Shown: one piece after another, positions 32,114 through 42,366 of the stretch
Position numbering within the stretch: the stretch's first letter is position 1
How the letters are laid out: each line of letters starts with the position of its first letter
Source of the DNA: JAZKDW01 sp040387375
GTDB taxonomy: Bacteria > Pseudomonadota > Gammaproteobacteria > Burkholderiales > Burkholderiaceae_D
Assembly: GCA_040387375.1 (NCBI GenBank)
Contig: JAZKDW010000030.1
Location: 29,710 to 93,709, forward strand
DNA length: 64,000 nucleotides
Reading direction: 5' to 3'
Notes under the pieces: generated by a model
Seen by the model: the letters and a program-made list of their open reading frames with translations, nothing else
Told to the model about the DNA's origin: nothing
Database searches by the model: none
Made by a program: the position numbers and the translations under genes

Positions 32114-33397
32114 TTATTTCAGGTTATAAAAAGCGTTGCGTCCCGGGTAGCTGGCGATGTCGCCGAGGTCTTCTTCGATGCGCAACAGCTGGTTGTACTT
32201 TGCCATGCGGTCCGAACGGGACAGCGAACCCGTCTTGATCTGCAAGGCATTGGTGCCAACCGCGATATCGGCGATCGTCGAATCTTCGGTCTCGCCGGAA
32301 CGATGCGAGATCACCGCGGTGTAACCGGCACGCTTGGCCATCTCGATCGCGGCGAAGGTCTCGGTCAGGGTGCCGATCTGGTTGATCTTGATCAGGATCG
32401 AATTGGCGACGCCCTTCTGTATACCTTCGCGCAAAATCCTGGTGTTGGTCACGAACAGGTCGTCGCCCACCAGCTGGATTTTCTTGCCCAGCGCATTGGT
32501 CAGCGTGGCCCAGCCATCCCAGTCGTTTTCGGCCATGCCGTCTTCAATCGAGATGATCGGATACTTGTCGCACCAGGTCGCCAGCAGGTTGGTGAAATCC
32601 CCCGACGACAGCGCCAGGCCTTCACCCTCGAGATGGTATTTGCCGTCGCGGTAAAACTCGCTGGCGGCGCAGTCCAGGCCCAGCGCGATCTGCGTGCCGG
32701 GCTCGTAGCCGGCTTGCTCGATCGCCTGCAGGATCAGCTTGATCGCCGCTTCATGATTGGCCACCGACGGTGCGAAGCCGCCTTCATCGCCGACCGACGT
32801 GGTCAGGCGGTTTTCCTGCAAAATCTTCTTGAGGGTGTGGAACACTTCCGCGCCGTAGCGGATCGCTTCCCTGAAACTGGGAGCGCCGACCGGGATGATC
32901 ATGAATTCTTGCAGATCGAGATTGTTGTCGGCATGGGCGCCGCCGTTGATGACGTTCATCATCGGCACCGGCATTTGCATGGCGCCCGAACCGCCGAAGT
33001 AGCGGTACAGCGGCAAGCCGGATTCTTCCGCCGCAGCCTTGGCCACCGCCATCGATACGGCCAGCGTTGCATTGGCGCCCAGGCGGGCCTTGTTGTCCGT
33101 GCCGTCGAGGTCGATCAGCGTGCGGTCGAGGAATGCCTGCTCGTTGGCATCCAGGCCCATGATCGCTTCGGAAATCTCGGTGTTGATATTTTCGCAGGCT
33201 CTTAGTACACCCTTGCCGAAGTAACGGCTTTTGTCGCCGTCACGCAGCTCGATCGCTTCGCGGGAGCCAGTCGATGCGCCGGAAGGCACAGCGGCACGGC
33301 CCATGACGCCGGACTCCAGCAGCACGTCGCATTCAACCGTCGGATTGCCGCGTGAATCGATTATTTCGCGGCCGATAATATCAACAATTGCACTCAT
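32114..33397 (-). CDS. eno: Enolase
   Basis: Enolase converts 2-phosphoglycerate to phosphoenolpyruvate and is also a degradosome partner in many bacteria. The 427-residue protein has the standard length and motifs: GAASTGSREAIELRDGD-like N-terminal loop, SVGDEGGFAP, the Mg ligands in ISIEDGMAENDW and GDDLFVTN, the catalytic Lys in KINQIGT and the signature SHRSGETED. It lies between kdsA and ftsB in the conserved pyrG-kdsA-eno-ftsB order. Confidence 0.98.
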   Translation of the reverse strand: MSAIVDIIGREIIDSRGNPTVECDVLLESGVMGRAAVPSGASTGSREAIELRDGDKSRYFGKGVLRACENINTEISEAIMGLDANEQAFLDRTLIDLDGTDNKARLGANATLAVSMAVAKAAAEESGLPLYRYFGGSGAMQMPVPMMNVINGGAHADNNLDLQEFMIIPVGAPSFREAIRYGAEVFHTLKKILQENRLTTSVGDEGGFAPSVANHEAAIKLILQAIEQAGYEPGTQIALGLDCAASEFYRDGKYHLEGEGLALSSGDFTNLLATWCDKYPIISIEDGMAENDWDGWATLTNALGKKIQLVGDDLFVTNTRILREGIQKGVANSILIKINQIGTLTETFAAIEMAKRAGYTAVISHRSGETEDSTIADIAVGTNALQIKTGSLSRSDRMAKYNQLLRIEEDLGDIASYPGRNAFYNLK

Positions 33398-33480
33398 TCA
33401 AATCTCCAGATCAAGGTGAATTTTTCATGCAGCCCGGCTCGGGTTCCGGTCCCATTGTCAGGCCGCGATTTAATTTGTTA

Positions 33481-34335
33481 TTACGAAAAATCAGTTTCCA
33501 GGAATGCGTTGCGCTTGACGACACGGTCAAGCTCGACCAGCGTCGCCAGCAGATCCCGGATGCGCGCCAGCGGCACGGCATTCGGTCCATCGGACATGGC
33601 TTCGGCCGGATTCGGGTGGGTTTCCATGAACAGGCCGGCGATGCCAACCGCGACCGCGGCACGCGCCAGCACCGGCACGAACTCGCGCTGGCCGCCGGAC
33701 GATGTGCCCTGCCCGCCCGGCAATTGCACCGAATGGGTGGCGTCGAACACCACCGGACAGCCGGTTTCACGCATGATCGCCAGCGAACGCATGTCCGACA
33801 CCAGATTGTTGTAGCCGAATGAAACGCCGCGCTCGCAGGCCATGAAATTATCTTCCTGCAGTCCCGCTTCCCTGGCCGCCGCGCGCGCCTTGTCGATCAC
33901 GTTTTTCATGTCGTGCGGCGCGAGGAACTGGCCTTTCTTGATGTTGACCGGCTTGCCCGATTGCGCGCAAGCGTGGATAAAATCGGTCTGGCGGCACAGA
34001 AACGCCGGCGTCTGCAATACATCGACAACCGCTGCGACCTGTTTGATTTCCTCGATCGAATGGATATCGGTCAGCACCGGCACACCGATCTGCTTTTTCA
34101 CGTCAGCCAGGATATCGAGGCCCTTCTCGATGCCAGGCCCGCGGAACGATGTGCCCGACGAGCGGTTGGCCTTGTCGAACGATGACTTGTAGATGAAGGG
34201 TATGCCCAGCGCCGCGGTGATTTCCTTCAGGCGCCCGGCGGTATCCATTGCCATCTCGCGCGATTCGATCACGCAGGGGCCGGCGATCAGGAAAAAAGGA
34301 TGTTCGAGCCCGGCATCGAATCCGCATAACTTCAT
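33481..34335 (-). CDS. kdsA: 3-deoxy-8-phosphooctulonate synthase
   Basis: KdsA joins phosphoenolpyruvate and arabinose 5-phosphate to make KDO 8-phosphate for lipopolysaccharide. The 284-residue barrel has LIAGPCVIESREM, the SFDKANRSS substrate loop, GVPVLTDIHSIEE, LCRQTDFIHACAQSGK and VVFDATHSVQLPGG. The Asn in place of the metal-binding Cys near the N-terminus cannot be judged surely here. Its ATG overlaps the pyrG stop by 4 bp, so it is translationally coupled to pyrG. Confidence 0.97.
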   Translation of the reverse strand: MKLCGFDAGLEHPFFLIAGPCVIESREMAMDTAGRLKEITAALGIPFIYKSSFDKANRSSGTSFRGPGIEKGLDILADVKKQIGVPVLTDIHSIEEIKQVAAVVDVLQTPAFLCRQTDFIHACAQSGKPVNIKKGQFLAPHDMKNVIDKARAAAREAGLQEDNFMACERGVSFGYNNLVSDMRSLAIMRETGCPVVFDATHSVQLPGGQGTSSGGQREFVPVLARAAVAVGIAGLFMETHPNPAEAMSDGPNAVPLARIRDLLATLVELDRVVKRNAFLETDFS

Positions 34336-35990
34336 GCTGCTTCCCTCTCTGGGGCTGCCTGCTTATGGGCCAGCGCTGCCTTGATGAAGGAAATGAACAG
34401 CGGATGTCCTTCGCGTGGCGTCGACTTGAATTCCGGATGGTACTGGACACCGACATACCATGGATGCGCCTGCGCACCGGTGCGCGGCAGCTCCATGATT
34501 TCGCACAGCGATTCGGTCGGCGTGCGCGCCGAGACGATCAGGCCGGCTTCTTCCACACGCGCCAGATAATGGTTATTGGCTTCGTAGCGATGACGATGGC
34601 GTTCGGTGACTTCGGCGCCGTAGATTTCAGCGGCCAGCGTACCGGGCTTGACCGCGCAGGTCTGCGCGCCCAGGCGCATGGTGCCGCCGAGGTCGGAATT
34701 GGCATCGCGGCGTTCGACCTTGCCGTCGTGGTTTTGCCACTCATTGATCAGCGCGACGACCGGATGTTCGGTGTCGGCGTCGAACTCGGTCGAATTCGAT
34801 GCGGTCAGGCCCGCCATGTTGCGCGCATATTCGATCAGCGCGACCTGCATGCCAAGACAAATGCCGAGGTACGGAATCTTGTTTTCGCGCGCAAATCGGG
34901 CCGCCGCGATCTTGCCCTCGACACCACGCTTGCCGAAGCCGCCCGGCACCAGGATCGCATCGAATCTGGTCAACGCATTGGTGCCGTGCAGTTCGATTTC
35001 TTCGGAATCGACATACTCGATATTAACGCGGCTTTCGGTATGGATGCCGGCGTGGCGCAAGGCTTCGGTCAGCGATTTGTACGACTCGGTCAGGTCGACA
35101 TACTTGCCGACCATGCCGATGGTCACGGACGTCTTCGGATTTTCGAGGGAATGCACCAGCTTGTTCCACATCGTCAGGTCGGCCGGTTTTGGCGACAGGC
35201 CGAGTTTTTCGCAGACGATGGCGTCCAGGCCTTGGTCGTGCAGCATTTGCGGAATCTTGTAAATCGTATCCGCATCCCACACCGAGATGACGGCGTCTTC
35301 CTGCACGTTCGAGAACAGCGAGATCTTGGCGCGCTCGTCATCCGGAATCGGACGGTCGGCACGGCACAGCAGCGCGTCGGGCGAAATGCCGATTTCACGC
35401 AGCTTCTGCACGCTGTGCTGGGTTGGTTTGGTCTTCAGTTCGCCGGCCGACACCAGGTAAGGCACCAGCGTCAGGTGCACGTACGCGGCTGAATTACGTC
35501 CGCCGCGCAAGCCCATCTGACGGACGGCTTCCAGGAATGGCAGCGATTCGATGTCACCGACAGTGCCGCCGATTTCAACGATCGCCACATCAAACCCCTC
35601 GGCGCCGCGATGGATGTATTCCTGGATTTCGTTGGTGATGTGCGGAATGACCTGGACCGTCTTGCCGAGATACTCGCCGCGCCGCTCCTTGCGGATCACG
35701 GATTCATAAATCTGGCCGGTCGTGAAGTTATTGACCTTCTTCATCTTGGCCGTGATGAAACGCTCGTAATGGCCGAGATCGAGATCGGTTTCGGCACCGT
35801 CGTCGGTGACAAACACTTCGCCATGCTGGAACGGGCTCATCGTGCCTGGATCCACATTGATATACGGATCAAGCTTGAGAAGAGTGACTTTAAGGCCGCG
35901 CGATTCGAGAATCGCAGCGAGTGAAGCGGCGGCAATCCCTTTGCCAAGGGAAGACACAACGCCGCCAGTGACGAATACAAACTTGGTCAT
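34332..35990 (-). CDS. pyrG: CTP synthase
   Basis: PyrG aminates UTP to CTP using glutamine. The 552-residue protein has the synthetase half (KFVFVTGGVVSSLGKGIAAA with the P-loop, then DPYINVDPGTMSPFQHGEVF) and a class I glutamine amidotransferase half with the nucleophile Cys in LGICLGMQ and the His/Glu pair in VQYHPEFKSTP. The start at 35990 is the family start; the frame stays open 69 codons further but that part has no PyrG sequence. It heads a conserved block with kdsA and eno. Confidence 0.98.
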   Translation of the reverse strand: MTKFVFVTGGVVSSLGKGIAAASLAAILESRGLKVTLLKLDPYINVDPGTMSPFQHGEVFVTDDGAETDLDLGHYERFITAKMKKVNNFTTGQIYESVIRKERRGEYLGKTVQVIPHITNEIQEYIHRGAEGFDVAIVEIGGTVGDIESLPFLEAVRQMGLRGGRNSAAYVHLTLVPYLVSAGELKTKPTQHSVQKLREIGISPDALLCRADRPIPDDERAKISLFSNVQEDAVISVWDADTIYKIPQMLHDQGLDAIVCEKLGLSPKPADLTMWNKLVHSLENPKTSVTIGMVGKYVDLTESYKSLTEALRHAGIHTESRVNIEYVDSEEIELHGTNALTRFDAILVPGGFGKRGVEGKIAAARFARENKIPYLGICLGMQVALIEYARNMAGLTASNSTEFDADTEHPVVALINEWQNHDGKVERRDANSDLGGTMRLGAQTCAVKPGTLAAEIYGAEVTERHRHRYEANNHYLARVEEAGLIVSARTPTESLCEIMELPRTGAQAHPWYVGVQYHPEFKSTPREGHPLFISFIKAALAHKQAAPEREAA

Positions 35991-36254
35991 TGCTGAAGGT
36001 GCCGAACGGCACGTGCGGGAAATGCGAATTATACCGCAAACCATGCTTCGTTCTTGCGCCTTGCGGATGTTTTTACAGCACCGATGTGGCGACAATGACG
36101 GACAAAGAGCACAACGCTGTGCCGGCGGCTGGCACCGGGCCGTCTGATTCGGCAGCGGCAAAAAATTGCCGAATCGTCCATACCAGCGCCGGGTCAAGGC
36201 ATTCGGCAGCCCGTCTTTCGATGAATGTCTAATATATCCGGTAGGAAATTTAGC

Positions 36255-37051
36255 TCATTTCGCCAGCAGGGAATGAATCATTTCATGTACGGCTTTGGCG
36301 GCGGCGACCGGTGACTCCATCGGAAACAGGTGGCCGCGGGGAGAATCCTGAAATGCCTGCCAGTCAGGCGCCTGGTCGCCGCCAGCCCGGCCTGCCGGCA
36401 TTCAAGCGAATCGGCGCCGCCGATAAATCCGGCCGGTACCGGGAACGAGCGCCGCACCAGGGCGCCGATATCATGCGGCAGGCTGCGATAGACCGCGCTC
36501 TCCGCTTCCCGGCTGAAGCGCAGCGTAACACCCTCGGGATGCTCCACCAGTCCATGTTCTACATAATCGCGCAACACCTCAGGCGACCACGCTGCAAACA
36601 TCGGCTTCGACGCGTAGTGCTCATAGGCCGCCTTCTTGTCCGGCCACAGATTGCGGCGTTTTTGCGATATCAGCGCGGGCGAAAACTTTTCGCCGAGGCC
36701 GGTGGACTTTCCGATCCGCAGCAGCATGGCTCTCCAGCCGGCAACGACCGGGGAATCGAGCATCACGACACAGCGCACCAGATCAGGACGCGCGCTGGCT
36801 GCCATCAGGCTCAACATGCCGCCCATCGAATGCCCCACCAGGATCACCGGCTGGTCATAACGCAGGATCAGTTCGTCAAGCAATTCATCCTTGAGCGCAT
36901 GCCAGCCATCACGCACCGGGTATTTCGGATTATGCGCATGCAGGCCGAGGGCCCGCACATCGTAATGCTGGTGCAGATGATTGAAGAACACACGGTAGGT
37001 AGCGGCCGGATAGCTGTTGGCATGCGCGAAATGAATGATTGGTTTTGACAT
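36255..37051 (-). pseudogene. Alpha/beta hydrolase with a C-terminal frameshift
   Basis: The protein reads as an alpha/beta hydrolase with IHFAHANSYPAATYRVFF, the nucleophile motif LVGHSMGGMLS and helix caps. As it stands the frame ends at 36278 with a Ser/Pro-rich tail. If one base is restored in the G4 run at 36338-36341, the chain continues GHLFPMESPVAAAKAVHEMI and stops at 36255. That segment carries the expected catalytic His. So the gene is either freshly broken or has a sequencing error. It lies 15 bp downstream of comEC. Confidence 0.75.
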
Positions 37052-37066
37052 TTTTCTGGTTTTTTC

Positions 37067-39487
37067 TCAGCGCCCGTGCCAGTAACGCGCATGGTCGATT
37101 CGGTATTCGGTGAAATCAATTTTGTCGCTGACGCGCAGAATGATGGCGCCCGACTCGTCGGTGCGCAGGCGTTGGACGCCGCGCGCGCCGTAACGTTCGT
37201 ACACTTCCTGCTTCGGATGGCGGTAACGATTGCGGTAGCCTACCTGAAACACGGCGATGCCGGGATTGACCGCTTCCAGGAAAGCGGCGGTCGATGAGGT
37301 GCCGCTGCCGTGATGCGGCGCCAGCAGTACCGATGCCGGCAAACGCTCGCGGCTTCTTTCCAGCAGTTGCGCTTCCTGCGCCGCTTCAATGTCGCCGGGC
37401 AGCAGCACCGATTGGGTGCCGCGCGTGATCTTCAGGGTGCAGCTGCGGGCGTTGGGTTTCCATTTTTCACTGTCGTAACTGACGGCTGCCGGATGCAGCA
37501 TCTCGAACTGCACGCCATCCCAGGTCCAGGCCTGCCCCGCCGCGCAGCGCCGGTGATTGGGCGCGGCCTGCACGACTGCGCTATCCAGCGCCAGCGAGGA
37601 CGATACCCAGCCGACCTTGATGTCGTCGAAAATCGACAAGGCGCCGCCGGAGTGGTCGTTGTCGTTATGCGAGATCACCACCGCATCGAGCGTCTGGATG
37701 CCGCGCGCCTTGAGATATGGCACGATGACCCGGTTGCCGCCGTCGGATTCGGGTGAATAGAACGGGCCGGTGTCGTACAACAGGCGGTAATGTCCGGTTT
37801 CGACCAGCAGTGCCGTGCCCTGCCCGACATCAAATGCGGTGATCCACATTTCACCCTCCGGATGGGTCGGCATGTTCAGCAACAGCGGCACCCAGGCCAG
37901 CGCTCCCAGCCAGCGCACCGGCCAGCCGCGCGGCGCCAGCAGCCACAGCGTGCCGGTCAACGCCAGCGCGAATATCCACCAGGACGGCACCGGCGCCAGC
38001 CACACCGCGGCCGGGAATGTGCTGAGCCAGTTCAGCGCGCCGGCCAGCAGCTCCACCAGAAAATGGGCGGCGCCGAGCAGCCAGTTCGCCAGCGGCGGCG
38101 GCAGCACGCTGCCGATCAGCGACAAGGGCGTAACGATGAAACTGATCAGCGGAATGGCGACCGCATTGGCAATCGGACTGACCAGCGACATCTGTCCGAA
38201 CAGCAGCATCGACAGCGGCACCAGCCCCAGCGTGACCACATACTGGGTACGGCTTGCGGACCGGATCGTGGCCAGCCAGCGCGCCCTGCGCGTTGACCCT
38301 GCGTGCGGCTGCCCGCTGGCTCGCCCCACCGTAGCATAGAGGATGATGGCGACCGCGCCAAACGAGAGCCAGAACCCCGGCCATAACACCGCCCACGGAT
38401 CGAGCAGGACAACCACCCCCAGCGCCAGGCACAACACGTGCGAGACGCTGGCTATCCGGCCGCACCACAACGCGGCGGCCACCACAACCAGCATGTACAG
38501 CGTGCGTTGCGCCGGCACGCCGAAACCGGCCAGCAAGACGTACAGCAGTGCGATTGCCGCGCCGGCCAGCGCCGCTGCTTTTTGCGCCGGCAGGATCACC
38601 GGCAATTGGGCGCCGGTAAAAAACGAGCGCCGCCACAACGCAAACACGAGGCTGGCGAACAAACCTGCAATCAGCGTGATGTGCAAGCCGGAAATCGAAA
38701 TCAGATGACCGATGCCGGTGCGGTTGAAAATCTTCCAGTCCGGCTGGCTGATGTCACGCTGGTCGCCGACCACCAGCGCCACGATGACACCCGCGTACTG
38801 CTTGCCGGGCAAGGCAGCGAGAATGCGCGCGCGCAGCCAGCTGCGGCTGCGCTCGACGAGATTGGAAAATCCGGGCACAAAGACCTCCAGGCGCTGGTTC
38901 CTGACAGTTGCATCCTGATCGGGCCGCACGGTGCCGGTGGCCCGCAGATTCTGTTCCAGCAGCCACACTTCATAATCGAAGCCGAAGGGATTGGCGTTGC
39001 CATGCGGGCGCCGCAAGCGCACCGTGAATTGCCAGCGTTCACCTGGCTGCACGTCGCCCACCAGTTGCTGTTCTTCCGCCTGAAAATGCGAATACCAGGA
39101 CAATGCCAGTCTGGGCGGCAGCACCGGCGGTTTGCCATCGGCAGCCAGTACACGTTCGACCGCAAAATCGAAACGCACACCACGCTCGAAGCGATTCGGC
39201 AGGCTGTCGATGGTGCCGATCACCGTCACGTCCTGTCCTTCCAGTTCCTTTGGCAATTCATGCGCCAGGTAATGCTGGGCGAACAAGGCCGCCCACAGAA
39301 AACCGAGGAGTGCACCGCAGGCGGCCATTGAGGGAATTTTAAAAACAGGCCGCTGGAGCCTGCGCACGGCCAGCATCGACAACAGTGCCAGCGCCAGCAG
39401 GCTCCACAACATGAAAGCGGCGGGCAACACAGGCTGAACCTGCAGCAAGCCGGCGCCGGCCACAAAACCGAGGATGGCGGCGCGCAT
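37067..39487 (-). CDS. comEC: DNA internalization protein ComEC/Rec2
   Basis: ComEC forms the inner-membrane channel for single-stranded DNA uptake in transformation. The 806-residue product has an N-terminal membrane pair, a DUF4131-like OB domain, a Competence domain with about eight further membrane helices (IGHLISISGLHITLIAGLF), and a C-terminal metallo-beta-lactamase domain with VVISHNDNDHSGG, GDIEAAQE and LLAPHHGSGTSS. It is full length, so the uptake channel is probably functional if the pilus genes exist elsewhere. Confidence 0.94.
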   Translation of the reverse strand: MRAAILGFVAGAGLLQVQPVLPAAFMLWSLLALALLSMLAVRRLQRPVFKIPSMAACGALLGFLWAALFAQHYLAHELPKELEGQDVTVIGTIDSLPNRFERGVRFDFAVERVLAADGKPPVLPPRLALSWYSHFQAEEQQLVGDVQPGERWQFTVRLRRPHGNANPFGFDYEVWLLEQNLRATGTVRPDQDATVRNQRLEVFVPGFSNLVERSRSWLRARILAALPGKQYAGVIVALVVGDQRDISQPDWKIFNRTGIGHLISISGLHITLIAGLFASLVFALWRRSFFTGAQLPVILPAQKAAALAGAAIALLYVLLAGFGVPAQRTLYMLVVVAAALWCGRIASVSHVLCLALGVVVLLDPWAVLWPGFWLSFGAVAIILYATVGRASGQPHAGSTRRARWLATIRSASRTQYVVTLGLVPLSMLLFGQMSLVSPIANAVAIPLISFIVTPLSLIGSVLPPPLANWLLGAAHFLVELLAGALNWLSTFPAAVWLAPVPSWWIFALALTGTLWLLAPRGWPVRWLGALAWVPLLLNMPTHPEGEMWITAFDVGQGTALLVETGHYRLLYDTGPFYSPESDGGNRVIVPYLKARGIQTLDAVVISHNDNDHSGGALSIFDDIKVGWVSSSLALDSAVVQAAPNHRRCAAGQAWTWDGVQFEMLHPAAVSYDSEKWKPNARSCTLKITRGTQSVLLPGDIEAAQEAQLLERSRERLPASVLLAPHHGSGTSSTAAFLEAVNPGIAVFQVGYRNRYRHPKQEVYERYGARGVQRLRTDESGAIILRVSDKIDFTEYRIDHARYWHGR

Positions 39488-39502
39488 CAGGACAGCGGTC
39501 CG

Positions 39503-40291
39503 CTAGCGAAGGCGAGGCAGCGCGCTGTGCGCATTGGCGGAGGTACGCGCGGCGATGTCGCTGACCTGCATGCCGCGCAGTTCGGCCAGCACGGCGCCGA
39601 TACGGGGCAATTCTTCCGGACTGTTCCGAGCCGGATGCAGCCATGCCGGCGCGATATCCGGGGCGTCGGTTTCAAGCACGATGGCGTCGAGCGGCAGCTG
39701 GGTTGCCAGCCGCCTGATCTGCAGTGCGCGGGTAAAGGTCATCGCACCGCCAAAACCGAGTTTAAATCCGAGCCCGATAAAAACCTGCGCCTGCTGAAAG
39801 CTGCCGTTGAACGCATGGGCAATGCCGCCCGCCACGGCAATGCGGCGCAGATATTTCAGCACCATGTCCTGCGACCGGCGCACATGCAACAGCACCGGCA
39901 GGTCGAAGTCACGCGCGATCTTGAGTTGCTCGGCATAGAAATATTCCTGCTTCTCGCGCAGCGGGCTTTCGTTCAGGCCGGGCACAAAAAAATCCAGGCC
40001 GATTTCACCGATGGCGACAAACTTCGGGTCCTGCAGCGCGGCCGGCATCGCGGCACGCAAGGCAATCAGGTCGGCCTCATCGGCATTCGGCACACACATC
40101 GGATGAATGCCGAGCGCGTAGGCACAATTTTTTTGCTGGCGCGCCAGCGTGGCGACCAGTTCAAAATTAAAACGATCGACGGCGGGAATCACGATCCATG
40201 ACACGTCCTGTTGCCCGGCACGCAGCGCAATCGCGGCGGACTCGCCGCCGAATTCGTGCGCGTCCAGGTGACAGTGGGTGTCTATCCACAT
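39503..40291 (-). CDS. TatD-family metal-dependent DNase
   Basis: The 262-residue TIM-barrel protein shows the metal motif WIDTHCHLDA, FVAIGEIGLDFF, LPVLLHVRRSQD, GIAHAFNGS and VLETDAPDIAP. TatD-type enzymes are 3'-5' exonucleases or deoxyribonucleases with roles in DNA repair. It lies between lolD and comEC on the same strand with gaps under 20 bp, so it is probably part of one transcript. The exact paralogue (YcfH, YjjV or TatD) is not determined; the features lean to YjjV. Confidence 0.9.
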   Translation of the reverse strand: MWIDTHCHLDAHEFGGESAAIALRAGQQDVSWIVIPAVDRFNFELVATLARQQKNCAYALGIHPMCVPNADEADLIALRAAMPAALQDPKFVAIGEIGLDFFVPGLNESPLREKQEYFYAEQLKIARDFDLPVLLHVRRSQDMVLKYLRRIAVAGGIAHAFNGSFQQAQVFIGLGFKLGFGGAMTFTRALQIRRLATQLPLDAIVLETDAPDIAPAWLHPARNSPEELPRIGAVLAELRGMQVSDIAARTSANAHSALPRLR

Positions 40292-40294
40292 GGC

Positions 40295-40981
<687 letters not shown>

Positions 40982-40991
40982 CGTTTTCCTG

Positions 40992-42257
40992 TTATTCATA
41001 ACGCAGCGCTTCCGCGGGTTTGACGCGGGCCGCCCACCAGCTTGGATAGAGCGTCGCGAGGAAGGCAAGCAGCACGGCGACACCGCCGATCGTCCACACG
41101 TCCCGCCAGCGCAGGTCGGACGGCAAGGCGCTGATCAGGTAAATGTCGCGCGGCAGGAATTGCACACCCAGCAAGCCCTCGATGAACGGCACGATCACAT
41201 CGACATTGAGCGCCACCAGCACACCTAGGCCAACGCCGATCGCGGTGCCCACCAGGCCGACCAGCGCGCCCTGGATCATGAAAATCTTCATGATCGACGC
41301 CGGCGAGGAACCGAGCGTGCGCAAGATCGCAATGTCGGCCTGCTTGTCGGTCACGGTCATCACCAGCGTCGATACCAGATTGAAGGCGGCGACCGCGATG
41401 ATCAGCGTCAGGATGATGAACATCATGCGTTTTTCGGTCTGCACGGCGGCGAACCAGTTGCGATTCTGCTGCGACCAGTCGCGTATCAGCACATTGCCCG
41501 TCAAAATCCTCGAGAGGTCGAACGCGACATCCGGTGCGCGTTGCATGTCGGCAATCCGCAAACGCAAGCCCGAAGGCGCTTCCAGCTTGAACATCTTCTG
41601 CGCATCATTGAGGTGGATGAAGGCGAGCGAAGAATCGTATTCGAAATGGCCCGCCTCAAAAATGCCGACCACATTAAACTGCTTCAGCCGCGGTATCACG
41701 CCCGCCGGGGTCACCTGCCCTTGCGGTGAAATCAGCGTGACCTTGTCGCCCAGCCCCACATGCATGCCGCGCGCCAGCTCGCCGCCCAGCACGATATTAA
41801 ATTCGCCGTCGCGCAAGTCATTGAGGCTGCCCTGGCGCACTTGCGTCGCCACATCGGACACCTTCGGTTCTTCCTGCGGCAGGATGCCGCGCACAACCAC
41901 ACCGCGCACCGTGTCGTCGCGCGACATCATCGCCTGTCCGGCCACATAGGGCGCGGCGCCCTTGACTTCCTTGTCCATGAACGCTTCACGCGCGGTCTCC
42001 TGCCAGTTCGGCATGGTGCCGGAGGCGTCGAACACCTCGATGTGCGACAACACCGACAACATCCGGTCGCGCACTTCTTTCTGAAATCCGTTCATGACCG
42101 ACAACACCACAATCAATGCCGCCACGCCCAGAGCGATGCCCGCCATCGAAATCAGCGAGATGAATGAAATGAAACTGTTGCGGCCGCTGCGTTTGCCGGC
42201 CCGGGTATAACGCAGACCGACCAGCCATTCGAATGGTAAATTTTTAAACATGCTCAA
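40992..42257 (-). CDS. Lipoprotein-releasing ABC transporter permease (LolC/LolE type)
   Basis: The 421-residue membrane protein has one N-terminal helix (SFISLISMAGIALGVAALIVVLSVMNGF), a large periplasmic domain, and three C-terminal helices ending AARVKPAEALRYE, as in LolC and LolE. Only one permease gene is next to lolD. Species with a single permease use it as a homodimer (LolF), which may hold here. The TTG at 42257 is 7 nt from AGGAG; an ATG at 42251 is 13 nt away, so the TTG start is plausible. I cannot decide between C, E and F. Confidence 0.92.
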   Translation of the reverse strand: MSMFKNLPFEWLVGLRYTRAGKRSGRNSFISFISLISMAGIALGVAALIVVLSVMNGFQKEVRDRMLSVLSHIEVFDASGTMPNWQETAREAFMDKEVKGAAPYVAGQAMMSRDDTVRGVVVRGILPQEEPKVSDVATQVRQGSLNDLRDGEFNIVLGGELARGMHVGLGDKVTLISPQGQVTPAGVIPRLKQFNVVGIFEAGHFEYDSSLAFIHLNDAQKMFKLEAPSGLRLRIADMQRAPDVAFDLSRILTGNVLIRDWSQQNRNWFAAVQTEKRMMFIILTLIIAVAAFNLVSTLVMTVTDKQADIAILRTLGSSPASIMKIFMIQGALVGLVGTAIGVGLGVLVALNVDVIVPFIEGLLGVQFLPRDIYLISALPSDLRWRDVWTIGGVAVLLAFLATLYPSWWAARVKPAEALRYE

Positions 42258-42366
42258 TGAAATACTCCTGAAAGAGATCGTGAAACAATTGTGACCAACC
42301 CGGAAAACACAATTGATTTATTCATAACCTCTGAATGCAGCCCGCAGTTTGCCATACAATCCGCCA

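Noticed and set aside
32108..33205. 365-codon frame antisense to eno
   Set aside because: It lies fully within the enolase gene, has His/Arg/Asp-rich shadow composition, and has no family features.
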